Of a stretch of DNA of 64,000 nucleotides, positions 1 through 13,300 are shown piece by piece; within the stretch, counting starts at the first letter, position 1, and each line of letters begins with the position of its first letter. The DNA lies in NCBI GenBank assembly GCA_036345935.2, contig JADWOT020000006.1, forward strand, positions 4,591,543 through 4,655,542, written 5' to 3'. The notes under the pieces are model-generated. The model saw only the letters and a list, made by a program, of their open reading frames with translations. It did no database searches and had not been told where the DNA came from. The position numbers and the translations under genes were made by a program. Origin of the DNA: Taenia hydatigena (taxonomy: Eukaryota; Platyhelminthes; Cestoda; Cyclophyllidea; Taeniidae).

Positions 1-965
1 TCTTAGCTCCTGTCGCTCACCATTTCCTCTGATTGAAGTCTTAACTTTTGTGGAGTGCCGTAAGCGTGTTTGATCTAGTTCCCATTCCCCTGTCCGCATC
101 GTCTCGTTGCAGTTGCTGTTGGGTCCGAAGTGGAACATTTGTCCCTTTACACTAGGACTAGGTAACGTACAAATTTCTAGTTAGTCTCCTACATTTACTG
201 CTTCTTGTTTTGTCCTATTAATAACTTCGGTTCTGGAACCTATTTGAAGAAGAGATGTTAGAGATTTGTACATTGGTGGATCTCATTGTCTCCCATGCCC
301 CCTTCCCAGATGGCACCTCAAGTGTCATCCTGTTAGCAATAGCCTGCCGCATTCCGTTCTGACAGAATCTAGTGGCTCTAGTAAAATAAGACACCCAAAA
401 TGCTCTTTTTGTCTGGCGAAATTTTTGGACGGCTCCTTAGTATTGATAGACGCTTTGGTTTTAGCTATGAATCGCGAACTCATAATTTTCATTAATCATC
501 CCACTTATCTTCTAGTACTATTTTCAATGTTGCAAATGCCTCTTGAAAAGAACAGTGCCTTAATCGTGTCTACACCGACCCTCGGCCAATGTTGGAAGTG
601 TACTGAATTGAGTTTTTGTTCTGGCTTTGCAGCAGAAGTTGATCATGCTTTCCGTATCTTGTTAATTCCCAAGCGCCAAATCGGGTTAATCCTTAAGATT
701 TGACAGTTCTCATTTCTTCGCATGAACACCACGTTTCGTATAGTTGACCATTGCCTTTGACACTTATTGACTGAACGAATACATTAAAATAAGCTATATT
801 GCTAATTTTGATGGATTCTTGCTTCCTCTTAACACTGACTGCGGAAAGATATCAATCATGAATTTATTGCCTCACCAGTGCCATCGTTCCGTCTTAATGT
901 CCGGCAAACGCTGTAAGGGTACTCATTTGAATTTTATTTTATTTGTTTGTGCCACTTTATCACAG
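1..965. other. Upstream intron of the kinase gene, no exon recognised
   Basis: The stretch ends in a splice acceptor (ttatcacag) directly before the first visible kinase exon, so most or all of it should be intron. The kinase family has an N-terminal SH2 domain and further ankyrin repeats before the part seen here. I looked for them in all frames of this stretch and saw none, so they are probably outside the window. The open frames here have no recognisable domain. Confidence 0.6.
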
Positions 966-1310
966 TTGCTGTTGGATCACGGGGCACAGGTGAATCTGCG
1001 CGACTGCGGTGGCTTCACAGCGCTGCATCGTGCCTGCCAAAAGTCATTCGCGCATGTGGCGGAGACTCTGCTGCGCCTGGGCCGAGCTAACCCCCAGATT
1101 AAGTGTCCCTTTTCTGGCAACACCGCTCTCCACGAAGCTGCGATGCTTGGTCATGCGGACTGCGTCAATTGCCTCCTTGAGTTTCACGCGGCGCCATGGG
1201 CGCGCAACGCCGAGCTGGAGATGCCTTTTGAACTTGCCCTCCGTTTTGGCTTCGCGGAGCTGGCTAATGCGCTTGCTGGATACCAGCCCGTACCTCCCTT
1301 AACCTCGCAG
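966..1310 (+). CDS. Kinase exon: ankyrin repeats
   Basis: 115 codons, open from the cag acceptor to the gtaaat donor. It encodes about three ankyrin-type units, with the TALHRACQ and TALHEAAMLGH helices and inter-repeat turns such as HGAQVNLRDCGG. It starts in the middle of a repeat, which shows that another exon precedes it. GC content is clearly higher than in the flanking introns. Confidence 0.88.
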
Positions 1311-4300
1311 GTAAATTCATATTTGCTGCCCTTAACTAAGTAGGCTCAGTGAAGTCTGCAAGTGTCCCGACTCGCTTTTAGTTTACTATTCCTTTAACCG
1401 AACCGGTGCCTTGATCTTCTTTGTCTGGGAATGTAGGCTTTTTAGTACCTGAGACTCCTGCGAGCCGTTTTTTGATTGTCCGCATTCCCTCACAAAATAC
1501 AATTTTTCATAAAAGATTCTGCTTCTAGGGTCCAACAGCATTCCATGCGCTCCTTTTTTTGCACTTCTTCCTCCCACCACTTAAATGCCTTTAAATTTCT
1601 CTATGGCGTTCATCAAATATCCTGTTGGGTTCGTAAATGTCTTCGGTGTCTCTACCTATTCCCTTATAGATCCCACAGGCAGTGCATTCTTTTCCAGGAG
1701 ACGAATCACCTCGATGCCTCTGAAATTTTGGGAACCATTGCTTAATGTTCTTCTTTCACTCGACTGGTAGGACCTTCCCAAGTATATCAGGCTTAGCATA
1801 ATTAATAACTGTACCTTGATGTTCGGTTGTTAGTCCACCCGTTGTCCTCATTGGCAGCCGCATCCTCACTTATTACGTGCCATTTCACCATTTTTGTCGC
1901 TTTCCCTTCTGTTTCCTCTGTTCGAATTTTATTAATCCATACCCTGATTTAACCCATGTTTGGGGTTTTCGGTGGCCGCTCAAACCTTCCAGTGAAGAGG
2001 CTTTGACAATTTTTCTACTGCCTATCAGTCTGAAGCGCCTCGATAGTCGTGGTATTATGCCAAAAATTCGTGTTTTTTTCGTATGAATGTGTGCGTACGC
2101 CTCAGAACAAAATAGGTTTCATAATCCCTGAGCAATCTTGCTAGTTGTCGTTCTGCCTTTGCTGTCAGAGAGCTAAACCACTTTCATGTGTTCAAATTCT
2201 GAAATTATTTTATTAGTTCTTTTTGCATATTCCGAGTCCTCCACGAGCTAATATTCAGTGCCTCTTGAACGAACAGATCCCTTAGTGTCCACAACCCAGC
2301 TGTCTTCCAGCCCGATCCTCGTCGATTTAAGCTTCTGAGAGTTTGCCTCTGACTTTTAGTTTTCCATGCATCAGGATCTTTAGAATGCTCCTTGTTTTTT
2401 TGGTCTCAAAAGTGACTATCAGACTATCAGTCGAGTCTTAATTTTAAGAGTAGTCTCACCTTTGTTGCTGGAGAAGAGAATTAATTGTTTTTGACATTCT
2501 AGGATACCATTCTTAGCGTGTCTCTCATTCATTTGCGCATCAGTGTCCCTCAGCATGCGCCAAGAGCCTCTTTGAATCTCGCAGTAAGCAGCATGGGTAA
2601 ACCGCTTAATGCATTTAAGATACTTATAGCGTTGTTAGTCCACTTATCTTCCCTTTATTTATCGTCGTAACTCTTAAAAATTGTAATGAGGTAGCTCTAA
2701 GCATTCTCGTGTTCACAGCTGTCATTGTCAAGGATGATTTATTCTGACGCTTTAGAATTGTTTACCGCAAGTGGTTGAGGCGCTTTTAACATCTACCTTT
2801 GATTTACATTTAAAACGAAGTAATCATTACCATGATTCAAAGACAATTTCCTGCTCTGTGTTAGAGATTTCTTCGCATCATCGTGCTAAATATGATGTGT
2901 TGATACGGATATAGACCCTGCCAATGGGCAATTTGCTTCTTGTGGATTGTCCACGTGTTTTTTAAGATTGAAGGTTGCCAAGATTTATATCAGTATGTCT
3001 GCGTGATCATCAATGTTTAAGTAGGTAGATTTGTGTGCATACTTTATCGTTGTTCTTGTCTCCATCCGCCCTCCTAATGCCTTTGGCCGGATTTTTCCCT
3101 TTGCATTGCATGCTGACACATGTTTGATGTTTCTTGAACCTTTAACATATTCCTTCCTTGTTTACAGGTTTTGTGGCTGAAACTAGTGTCCCACTTGAGT
3201 TCGCTTACCGATAATTAAAGCTTTCCTTCCAATTGTGTCATAAATTACTTATGTACTCCGAGTTAACCCTGAAGTCGTAACGAACCAAAGTACGGTTAAG
3301 AACGCGTATTACTTGCGTACAGAAGGTCTGGAGGACTATTACAATGGTCCGAAGGCTACGCCACGGAGCGGATGGACAATCTGTACAGACTCAAGGGCTG
3401 TGTAGTTAAATAATATAGTAAATTGCTACAAACTCAGCACTTTATTTTCGACCATTATTGCCAAATTCCTTTCAGAAACTGTTTGTTCTACCTTGGTTGG
3501 AAATATTTCAGACCTCTAAAAGCAAACAGTTCTTATTCGTCAGGTGAATATCACTAACAATTAGTAGTCGAACTGCAAAGCACGTGGGATTAGTACCTTT
3601 ATTAGCCTTTTTATAGATTGGGAAAATCTTAACCTCAAGTGAATTGTAAAATACGCTTCACAGTCTTACTGTCTCAGGGTCCTGGAAACCATTTCTTAAC
3701 TCCACTTACGCACTTTGGAACTTTTCAAGCCAAGCGTGCTCTCCAGCTATTTTTCGAAACCAAAAAGTAGACTGGTCTTTTTTGCGTGATTTCGGTGACA
3801 ACACTGGGAAATGATTGAACCCAACCAAATGAGTTGTTCTTGAGCTCTCATCAGCTAAACTATCTTCTGTTGCAGCTCACTTTTTACATCGGATCTTGTT
3901 ACCTATCGAAAATACTTTATTACCACTCTCGCCTTTTTGTGACTATTTTCTACTATCCTTGTGTTGCCTCGGGTGATAAGTCTACAATTTTCTCATTCAA
4001 TGAACGGTTGCTTTAGAATCGTGGAAATAAGCCATTGATTACATTAACTTTCCCTGATGTTCCGGTCATTTTGCGGGCCAGCATGCTTACTACTCGAAAA
4101 ATAAACCTTTGCTATTCTATCACTTAGCGGTTTCTTTCAGTTCCTTTATAACGAATGTGAATAAGATGCAGTGAATTGGAGCCACCTGTTTTCTCTAGCA
4201 ATTTGTACTTATGGTTACTTTTACCATGGCTACTAGTTAACCCAATTTCCATCGCTTTTGGTTGAAGAGAAACATCTCCATCGCATATTTGATCCTGCTC

Positions 4301-7300
4301 CATAGATTGGTGATTTCGTTTTTACCAGGTAGCTTACCTGTCAGTCAAGATATGAAACCCGCATGATTTGCATTATTTGTTGTTTTGGTCGTCCTTCTGC
4401 GTGCTGAATGTTTTCCACCCCGTGGGTGATATCTTAATGCCTTTTAATTTCGACTTTTAAACTCCGGGAAACATTTCCTCCAATTTCATGTATATCCCTT
4501 ATCTTTGCTTGTCACAGAACGGTGCCCATAAGTCTTTTTTGGTGATTCATCCAAATTTAGCATATCATTCGTTGTCACTCGTGGTGCTGGCACTTCAAAA
4601 TGGTTTAGTTCAACCGGCTAAACATGTTGTTCAACCGGGCCAAGTGGCTCACAGTGTCCACGTCTAATCATGCTATCTGAGCCATACCTAATGCATATTG
4701 TTGATCGAAATACCTCTTATCCTCTTCAATTACGCGTTTGATACTGTCCGCAGCCTGTTTATTCTGCGCAAATTTATCCTTATCAAGACAAAATTTGAAT
4801 GTTCCCGCTGTGTGTGCAGCGTGGTTAGTTCGTTGTTTTGCGACCGGGATGGCTAATCTTTGCTACTCCTTACGTCCGCACATCCTTATTTTTGTGGAAT
4901 AGCTTATAATCCTTGGTAGTTTTGATGGACACGGTTTTGACGGTTCCTCCAAATTCATTGTATGATCTCGGCACTGATCGAACAATCCCCCATTAAATTA
5001 TCTTCCAAGGTCGACATAAATATCATGAATTGGGGCTGGATCTTCATCACTATCATTCTCGCTGCTTCCTTTTCACGTACTTTCCTTCCCTAATCACTAA
5101 GACAATTATATATCATTGAAATATAATAATTTGTTTTGCGCTCCTCCCCAACAATCGTGATTTTGGTACAACTTTACCAAATAATTATTCTTTCTTTCGT
5201 ACTATCGTGTGTGTAAACACATCTACTGTGATTCCTTAAAATCCAAGAAATCGGCTTTTCGCACCTTGCGTTCTTCGGTTATTTCCAAGCTTCTGGTCCA
5301 TAATTTCAGTAACATATTTCCAACAATTCTTGAACACTTATTAAAGTTCCTCATAAGTGCCACACTATCCAGCGCATGATTACCATCAATAGCGCCATTT
5401 CCGGGTTCCTTATTTGACGTAACTAGCTCATGTTTCCCTCACCCGTGCATTTTTTATCTCTTCCCTCCCGAGAACTATACAAAGCATCCCATTGCATGAG
5501 GCTTGTTATTATCGTGTAGGAAGGAGGAGGAACTACGAGTATGCACAAATGCTCGAAATGCTAAGGTGGTGACAGAATCCAAAATGTTTAAGTAGTCAAA
5601 TAAAGTGTTTATTGTAAACATTAGTCTGCTTTTTGTTTTCTTTGTTGTTTCCCATCTGCTTTGGAAGTAGCGAGTCTTGCGAATTTTCATAACCGCAAGT
5701 CAGAAACGAGGCTGGTTCTAGGGTCCGCCATCACAGTTGAAATGCTACTTGGTTCTGTTTGGGAGCCTTGAAAACCCTGCTCCATACAAAGTCAACTGTT
5801 CCTGACAAGGATGGACTCGGGTTTTAGCTTTAAATTTTGGACTGTGCTTTGCGATGAGCGTGGCTCATACGCCAATTACTTCTCGTTGTAAACATCGCCT
5901 AAAAGAGGCACATAATCCCGGAATACCAAGTCAATTTATTGCATACTCAGGGAAAGCAATGCGTTCTCACTGTTCCTAGTTAGCTTATTACTTTCCTTCT
6001 TCCTTTTATTGGTGTCTCGGCACAGTCGGATTGGTTCCACCCCTCACTGTCGAAAGGAGAGACGGAGCGTGTGTTCGCCTCCAGCTCGGCGATGCAGGAT
6101 GGCGCCTTTTTGGTGCGGCGCTCCTCTCAGTCGGAGCGCAAGTTCGTTCTTGTCCTCTACTACCAGCGTCAGAGCTTAAAGTACCAAATTGAGGTGGTTG
6201 ACTTCTCCTTCCATCTGGACACCAAGGAGGCCTACTTCATTGATAAGGTGCCTTAATCATCTTCAATTTTCACTTATTCTTGCCTTAAATGCTTCATTTA
6301 TTCATATAAATTACGTGCCCAAGACCAGTGCCCCCATTCGTGCTACTTTATACGGTTAACTCATAAGCTATGGTTCTGTTGTTGTTTACTTTCTAGCCAC
6401 TTCTGTTCCATAAAAACTACTTAAAGTCATAATACTTATAATAAATTTCGTCATGGTAACTTATTTTCATTACCATTGAGCTCTATACAATCTATGCTTG
6501 CAAGAATACTCATTTCTAATTTAACGAAAGAGTAAGACTTCATGCGTGTGTTCCTGGCCAAAGTGTGAACTTCCCAAATGGATGTTTTACCCCTTGGCTT
6601 CTTCGCAAGCTATTTTTAACCACCACTATCTGGCTATCTGGCTGGCGGTGTTTCTTCCCATTCGTGCGAATCAGTGGGCTTTTTTTCTTGGAATAATAAA
6701 CATGTACCACATTTGTGGCTGAGTTTATAAAAAGTACTGTTATATCTTACCAGTTGCTTCTTCCATTCCAGAGACTTCCGTTTTTCGCATGGAGCTCTTA
6801 TAAAGTTAGGGATTCATGCGTTTAAATCCGTAAAAGCGGTTGAAAATACCCTACCCTTGACGTCTGCTTAATCTTCCGTTTCGCAGTAACCTTTCCTTGC
6901 AATAGAAATGCAACATTGCGTTCGGAACATTAAACTTGCCAAGTCTTTGTAAAATTAAAATTACCTATTGTTTGTCTCAACTTCCAGCAGTGTGTTTGAA
7001 TTACGGGTATCAGTTAAGTGCTGGAAGTTGTTCGCCGGACCACATGTCGAACTTTTGCCTGTATCCATTTTGGTGGCCAAAATTGAGTTGGAAGTTTACT
7101 TTGTGCGCAAACTTGTGCTAACGTTTTCTCAACTGATAGTGATTTTAAAATGAATCATTGCCATTTACAAATTCGACACCATCCTCTGGGTGTTCCTGAG
7201 GTCTGTTCGCAGTCACTTTTCACTAGGCACGAATACATTCGCCTACGTGAAGGTGATTTCCCTACTCCTACCCACTACGACTTTTTATCTTAATTTCTCG

Positions 7301-10300
7301 GCGCGTTAATCCGGCCGTGCCTGCTTAAAGCCAGCCGTGGCTGGCTGGCTGGGTGGCTGATGAACGAGGGCTGACCGTTCATCTATTTTGCGAGCGGGGT
7401 TTCGTGTGCGTATAAGCGCGCCCGTGGTGCAGCGGCTAGCTCTCACATTGACGTCAGCGGCAATGGCGGTAGTACGCTCTAAGGGTCGGCATTACTTACA
7501 AATCTAAGGTTGGCTGGCTTTGTTCTTGTAACTGTATTCATTACCATACTGATCGTCGTTGTTTCTCTCATGAGTCGGAGCCTAAGAAGTGATCTTCGTG
7601 AAGTATCTAAGCGCTGCATTCAAAGTTAATCTGTTCCTCTTTGTCTTGGGCTGAATTACTTCAGTGTCCGTGATTCTTGTAGCGATTTGGGTATCGGACC
7701 TGTTTAGGCCTCATGGATTCTGCAAATGCTCCTCCTGGCTATTCGCATATCCATCCCTCGACTCCACAGTTAGTCTAACCATTTCAGTTCGTTTCCTCTC
7801 GTAATTAATCTGGTGCTATTTTGTCTTGTGTGTGGCAGCCAAACCTCACTAGGTGTCTCTTCTGTCCGTGCTTTCTACGCAGCTCGAACTTTGCCTTATT
7901 GACCAAGCGAGCAAGCGAACTTAGCTATTGCAATTTAGCTTATTAATTTGGACGACAGTTGTTGGCAAGCCGGTGGGCTGAGGGCATACTTGCAGGCCGA
8001 CTGTGCTGCATAAACACAAACAGTCACATCGATGGTAAAAACAACGCTGCTGATTCAGTCCCCTCTTTTGTCAGTCATCTTTTTTCCTCTCTACCTCTCG
8101 TAAAGAGGTTACTTTAATCAGGCGTGGCCGGAATTTGTCCGTCTATTTTGAAATTTGGAGCCACGTTGGCCAGATTCATTTAATACTTCAAGTTTGCATT
8201 GGTGTGTCCTGCACTTTGGGGTCTTTAATTGTACGTAACCCTGTCTCATCCTTTTTAGTTGGCTTATTTTTTGCCAGTATTAAAGATTCCCTTTAATTCA
8301 TCACGTTAGAGTAAACGTTCTTGGTGGTTCTAGTGAGGTTCTTGCGCAAACACCAGGTTTCGATAATGTGGACCGTAAGAGCCACTAGTTAGTTGGGTCA
8401 TTAAGGCCACTAAGTCCCTACAATGCCCTTACCAATGAAGATCATTTGCTTTACATGACTCTCAGATCCCTTTGAAACCCTTTTAGGTACGCACCCACTC
8501 TGATTTGTGGTGCGTGTTTTGCTCCAGTTTTCTATTCACTGTTTGTGTAGCTAGTCTTGTTTCCCACTGCGAAGTAATTAAACATCCCTTCTCTTGCCCA
8601 GACTGGTGCCAACCCTGCCGAGGCCATTTTTCAGGCCGCTGCAGTGGTAGTTTTATGATGAAACATAAACGTTTCCCAATGGGTAATTCGCCCAAGGCTG
8701 CCTAGGGAGTCCTGTGTCTTTGTTGCTCCTGGAATTGGACGTCATTCTTTAAACTTTAAGATCTTGGAGACAACATGAGTTGGGCTAAATAAGAAACTGG
8801 CTCATATCGAAAAATTTGATTCCTATGTGTAGAAATTTTCTGGACCGTATATTATTATTATTACTATTATTATTACAAACACAACGGGTTGTAAAAGTGT
8901 GAAGAGTTGAATGCAACCATTTTTTGTCCATCTCTTGTCATTTCCAGGGCAAGCGATAGACATCATGTCTTTCCCCATTTATTGTCCCCTTTCGCATGCG
9001 CTTTACTCTGCGACGCTGCTGTCCCACCCATTGGTGGCAGCAGTGGCCCGATTCTTGGAAAAAGAGTGATCATCAACGCCTTCCTCCAACAGGGGTTGTG
9101 CGTCTCAATCTGAATCGGCTCAAGAAATGGCAAAAATGTAAGATTTATACGACACGCCAGGCATCATGACTGCGACGGGAGAGTTTTTTTGCTTCCTTGG
9201 TATCGTGTCTATTTCTTACAATCGATTCTCATCTCCTTAGATTTCTCCAACGGTGTGTTGCTTTTCGTTGCTTCTTAATGCTCTCTTTTCTCTGAGTTGC
9301 TAACTGTTTTGGGAACTGTGAATATCGCTCGCATCATTTCTCATAAACAAATGTTAAAATGGGGTTAAACTTTGGCATTGTAGGGTCCATTCCACCTGTC
9401 ACTGGAGCACTTCATTGAGCACTACAGTCGCTTCGCAGATGGCATTCCCACGCGCCTGCGCTACGCCGTATCTCCCACAGGCAGGGTACTTAATATGGAG
9501 CGACTTCTCTCCTCCTCCGGCTCCTCTTCCTCCTCCTCCACGCCCTCCTCCGGTCGCGAGTTGGTCAAAGTCGTCTCCGGTAATGACCGCAATTCCTCCG
9601 GTGGCGAGGCCTGGGCTCTCGCTCCCGCCCCCTCTGGTCATCGTGGCGCTCCTCTCGTAATGCAGGGCCACGCTTTTGTCAGTGGACGTCCCAAATCCCA
9701 GTCTGCTGTGAGTTTGTCGCCCCCTCTATCATGCGACCCTGAGTTATTCTACAGGTAGCTTTATTATCGAGGTATGGTATAGTTAAGTGACTACTTGCGA
9801 GTTAGGCTGAATCGTGGGAGGCTGAATGCTTCTGCATGGTTTAATGCTTCAGCCCTTTAGTTGTCAATTTTTCTGCTTCGGCTATCGGCGAGATGCAAAT
9901 ACAGATCAAAGAATGTTTTTTTATTAGCATGGAGAATTTGATTCCAACGATCGAGATGCATCTTATAGGCTTCATTTGACCAGCCTGCAGGACTGTGGGA
10001 GGCTACAGGTCCGTGTTCTTAAACTTACAATGTAACCAAATATCGGCCTGTTGCATACTTATCTTTAGAACAAATTACCCTCTCCTTCGAGCGTTGGATA
10101 GTGTCGTAAAATCGTGGCATCAAATACTATCTAGACGCGAGCGTACTTTAAATTCAGACGTCAATGTCTACCGCAAATGCCAATCGCTATGGCTCAGTAT
10201 TTCTTTTTTATTGAGAGGAGGAAGGAAAAAATACAGATTTCTAGGCATTGCCAACTTGTGTCGTATCCTGCCTTTGCTTGTCAGAGCGCCTCCCCAGTCC

Positions 10301-13300
10301 ATATGTCCTGAAGATGGGCCATAGTACACTACTCTGAGGTCATGTACTAAGCCGCCACAAAGTATGGGTGAGACAGTCAGCCGTCGCCTACTACAGCTTC
10401 CCTCTGGTCAAGCACACTTGTCTGCTTGATTTAACCCAGTTTCAGTTCAGACGGCGATGTAAATGCCCTCTCACCTCTTCGGCGCCTTTCTCTCCCCACA
10501 ATCTCGGACCCATGACGCACCGGGATGAAAAGAAAACGCACCCTCTTACTCATCACATGGCAGTCGTCTTTGACTCATCTGATCATAGTCGCTCCGTTTT
10601 CATGATTAATATCGGGCATACTTGCCCCTATCGACTCTTACCACCACACCCCCTCCACCTTCACAACAAATCCCACTTATTGGAGCAAATTTTTCTCTAG
10701 GGCTGGATTCTTTTTCCCCGTGTATGCTTAAATTTTGGCGAATCTTGGCATTTTGATGCATTAACCTTCTATGCACCACAGCAAATGGAAGTCAACGAAT
10801 TGCATTGCAGTCACTCAATGGTATCGCTCCAACGAATGCGCTCATTCTTACGAGCACAAACATTTGCCACTTGCACTTGCCCTTTATTTCACATTGCTCT
10901 TTTGGACCCGTCTTTTCTAACTACCACGCGATTGGGGCATGTTACCAGTTGCTTCTTGTTGTCCAGAGCTTCTCGAGCGATCAGTTTAGGCAGCGGAACC
11001 GATTAGTCACACCTAGACTTTTTCTTTACCTGCGTCGAAGTTCAGATGTTGTAGCTTCGGTCGTATTGGTAGCCTTTGGGAGAAAAAAAACAGCATTTCT
11101 TTTTACGTTTGTGGGTATGCAATTTATCAGTAAGATTATAAAGAACAGTTGATAATGTGAAGCGACCCACTTCTGAGAGGATTATTACTACCATGCGGTG
11201 GTTTATTTTGCGGCCCTGGCCTCGATACCTTTAAGAGATCGGGGTCAGTGGGTCAGCTCAGTATTAAGCTACCCTAATCCCGTAGGGGTGGGTGACTAAT
11301 ACCTTCCCCTCTTTCTTGCTCCTCACGTAAATTATCAGCCCCACTTTAAATTTTGTTAGCGTAAGGGAGGTTAATCGCATTGTTTTATATTTACTTACCT
11401 GTCCATACGGGGCATGCTCTTTCAGCCACCTAGTTACTTCAAATTTGCTCAATGCCATTTTCTCCTAGGTAACGTTTATACTTCAGTCTCTCTCTATGCA
11501 AAACTTTTGGAGCTTTTGTTGTGGAATTCTACACCGGGAAGCGTGGCTATTCGTGTTCATTTTTCGCACATGTTCCCGCTACTTATTCCCGCCTACAGTA
11601 GTTGTAAGCTACGCTAAACATTCATTTTTGTCCTCTGCGTAGAGCAAGCGCAACAGTAGTTCCAGCTCGGGCATGTCAAGCAGCAGTGCGGTGGTGGTAG
11701 CAGGCGCTACGGGGTTGCCCTCGGCACCCCCCTCAGCACTCGGTCTTGGTGGTTCTGCCGGCCCTTCGGGCACTGAGTTGCGCCTCATCCCCAGTGATGC
11801 AGTAATCCTTCTCTGCCGCCTCGGAGAGGGTGAATTCGGTGAGGTGTACTGCGGCAAACTACATCTTGAAAATGGTACCACACAAGATGTTGCTGTTAAG
11901 GTGAGTCCCGATTTGATTTTCCTATCCTCGTTTTGTCGTAGAGTAAAAACCGCAGGCAAAGCTAATGTGTCTGGCTCACCTCTCCTTGGATGACCATCTC
12001 CTCCTCTTCCTCTCTGTTTCTATAGGTCGTTTGTCGGGCGAAGGAAAGGAACTCACTATTGCTTTTGGGCATAAACATTACCTCCTTTCTGGCAAAATTG
12101 TGCATATGATTGGGTATATTCTCTCCCCTCTTCTCCTCCCTCGATAAACAATTGTGTACGAAAGGCGGAGATTAATCATGAGTTTGCTTTTAAGCTAATA
12201 ATTGCTTTCTAGGTAGTGTTCGCTACGTTTGGGATTGGGATAAGAAAGCTTACAAAAAGATGGAACCGAAGGAGGATGTGTAGTTGTGAATACTGATTCA
12301 TGGATATCAAAGGTGTGTGGGATTTTGTACGTTATGCCAGGGTTGTGCATCGAGTGTTGTGTTCGTTTTTCACTAGTTAACCCTTTTTTGCAACTCATTT
12401 TCCATTCAGGGAGGACACGCAAGTAGTTTTGAGTTTTGGCACTTACTAGATGAGCATTAGAAGAGTCGATGCTACATTTAGTAGCTTATAAAAGGTTATA
12501 AGGACAATCGGACGCCATATTGGACCAATTTAATGGCTTTGATTGAGTGTTAAAAAATCCAACTTTTTGACACAAATATTATCACTATCTCGTGTTGCTC
12601 AATATGTTCTCTTCCCTCCCACGTGCATGAATAATCTTGTGGATGAATTTAGCGCATAATCCGGACAAATTTTACCGTTAGTGTGAAATCACGTTATCAT
12701 TACCTGCATAAAAAGGCAAATATCATTGGAATATCTTCCTTCGTGTCTGTCGCCGATGCCGATCGTTTGATAGAGTTTTTCTGTGAATTATTATTGGGCT
12801 AATGAGTTGAGCCTACTCCCCGTATACTGCGTTTGGAAAGGGCGATGGGCATGGGGTGGTCGTTTTTGTTGCCTATTATGCTATCATTTAAAAGCATCAG
12901 GCGGACTGAATTCCTCCTTTTTAAGGTCAAAAAGGGGAGATTTTAATTGCTCAAAAACAAGGAATGCAAGCATGGATATACATAGCGAGTGGTACAGTAA
13001 TTCAACACACGGGGCTTTACAGTCTTTTCAAAGGTAATTAGAATTTTATATCTCGTGACAACTTTTGGACAATCTCGGCTAAAGGCCTTCATTGGTTGAT
13101 GACGAGGGTGCTCATGAGAGTAGGAAGGCGTGTCAGGAACTATCGTCCGTCCCCTTCCCTGGGGGGCTTTGTACTAGACATCTTGACCTTCGTCGGTTCA
13201 ATTTTGAAGCGAATGGGGATGAAACTGCATCTACTACTTCCATCCGTCACCGCCGAAGTAGTTAAGTCTACCTCTGCAGTGTATCAATTATTTTTGAATT

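Noticed and set aside
9399..9671. Open frame on the minus strand opposite a kinase exon
   Set aside because: It mirrors the GC- and Ser-rich SH2/linker exon on the plus strand; its Gly-rich sequence comes from complementary triplets.
11609..11959. Minus-strand open frame opposite the ATP-binding exon
   Set aside because: Shadow of the glycine-loop exon; no domain of its own.
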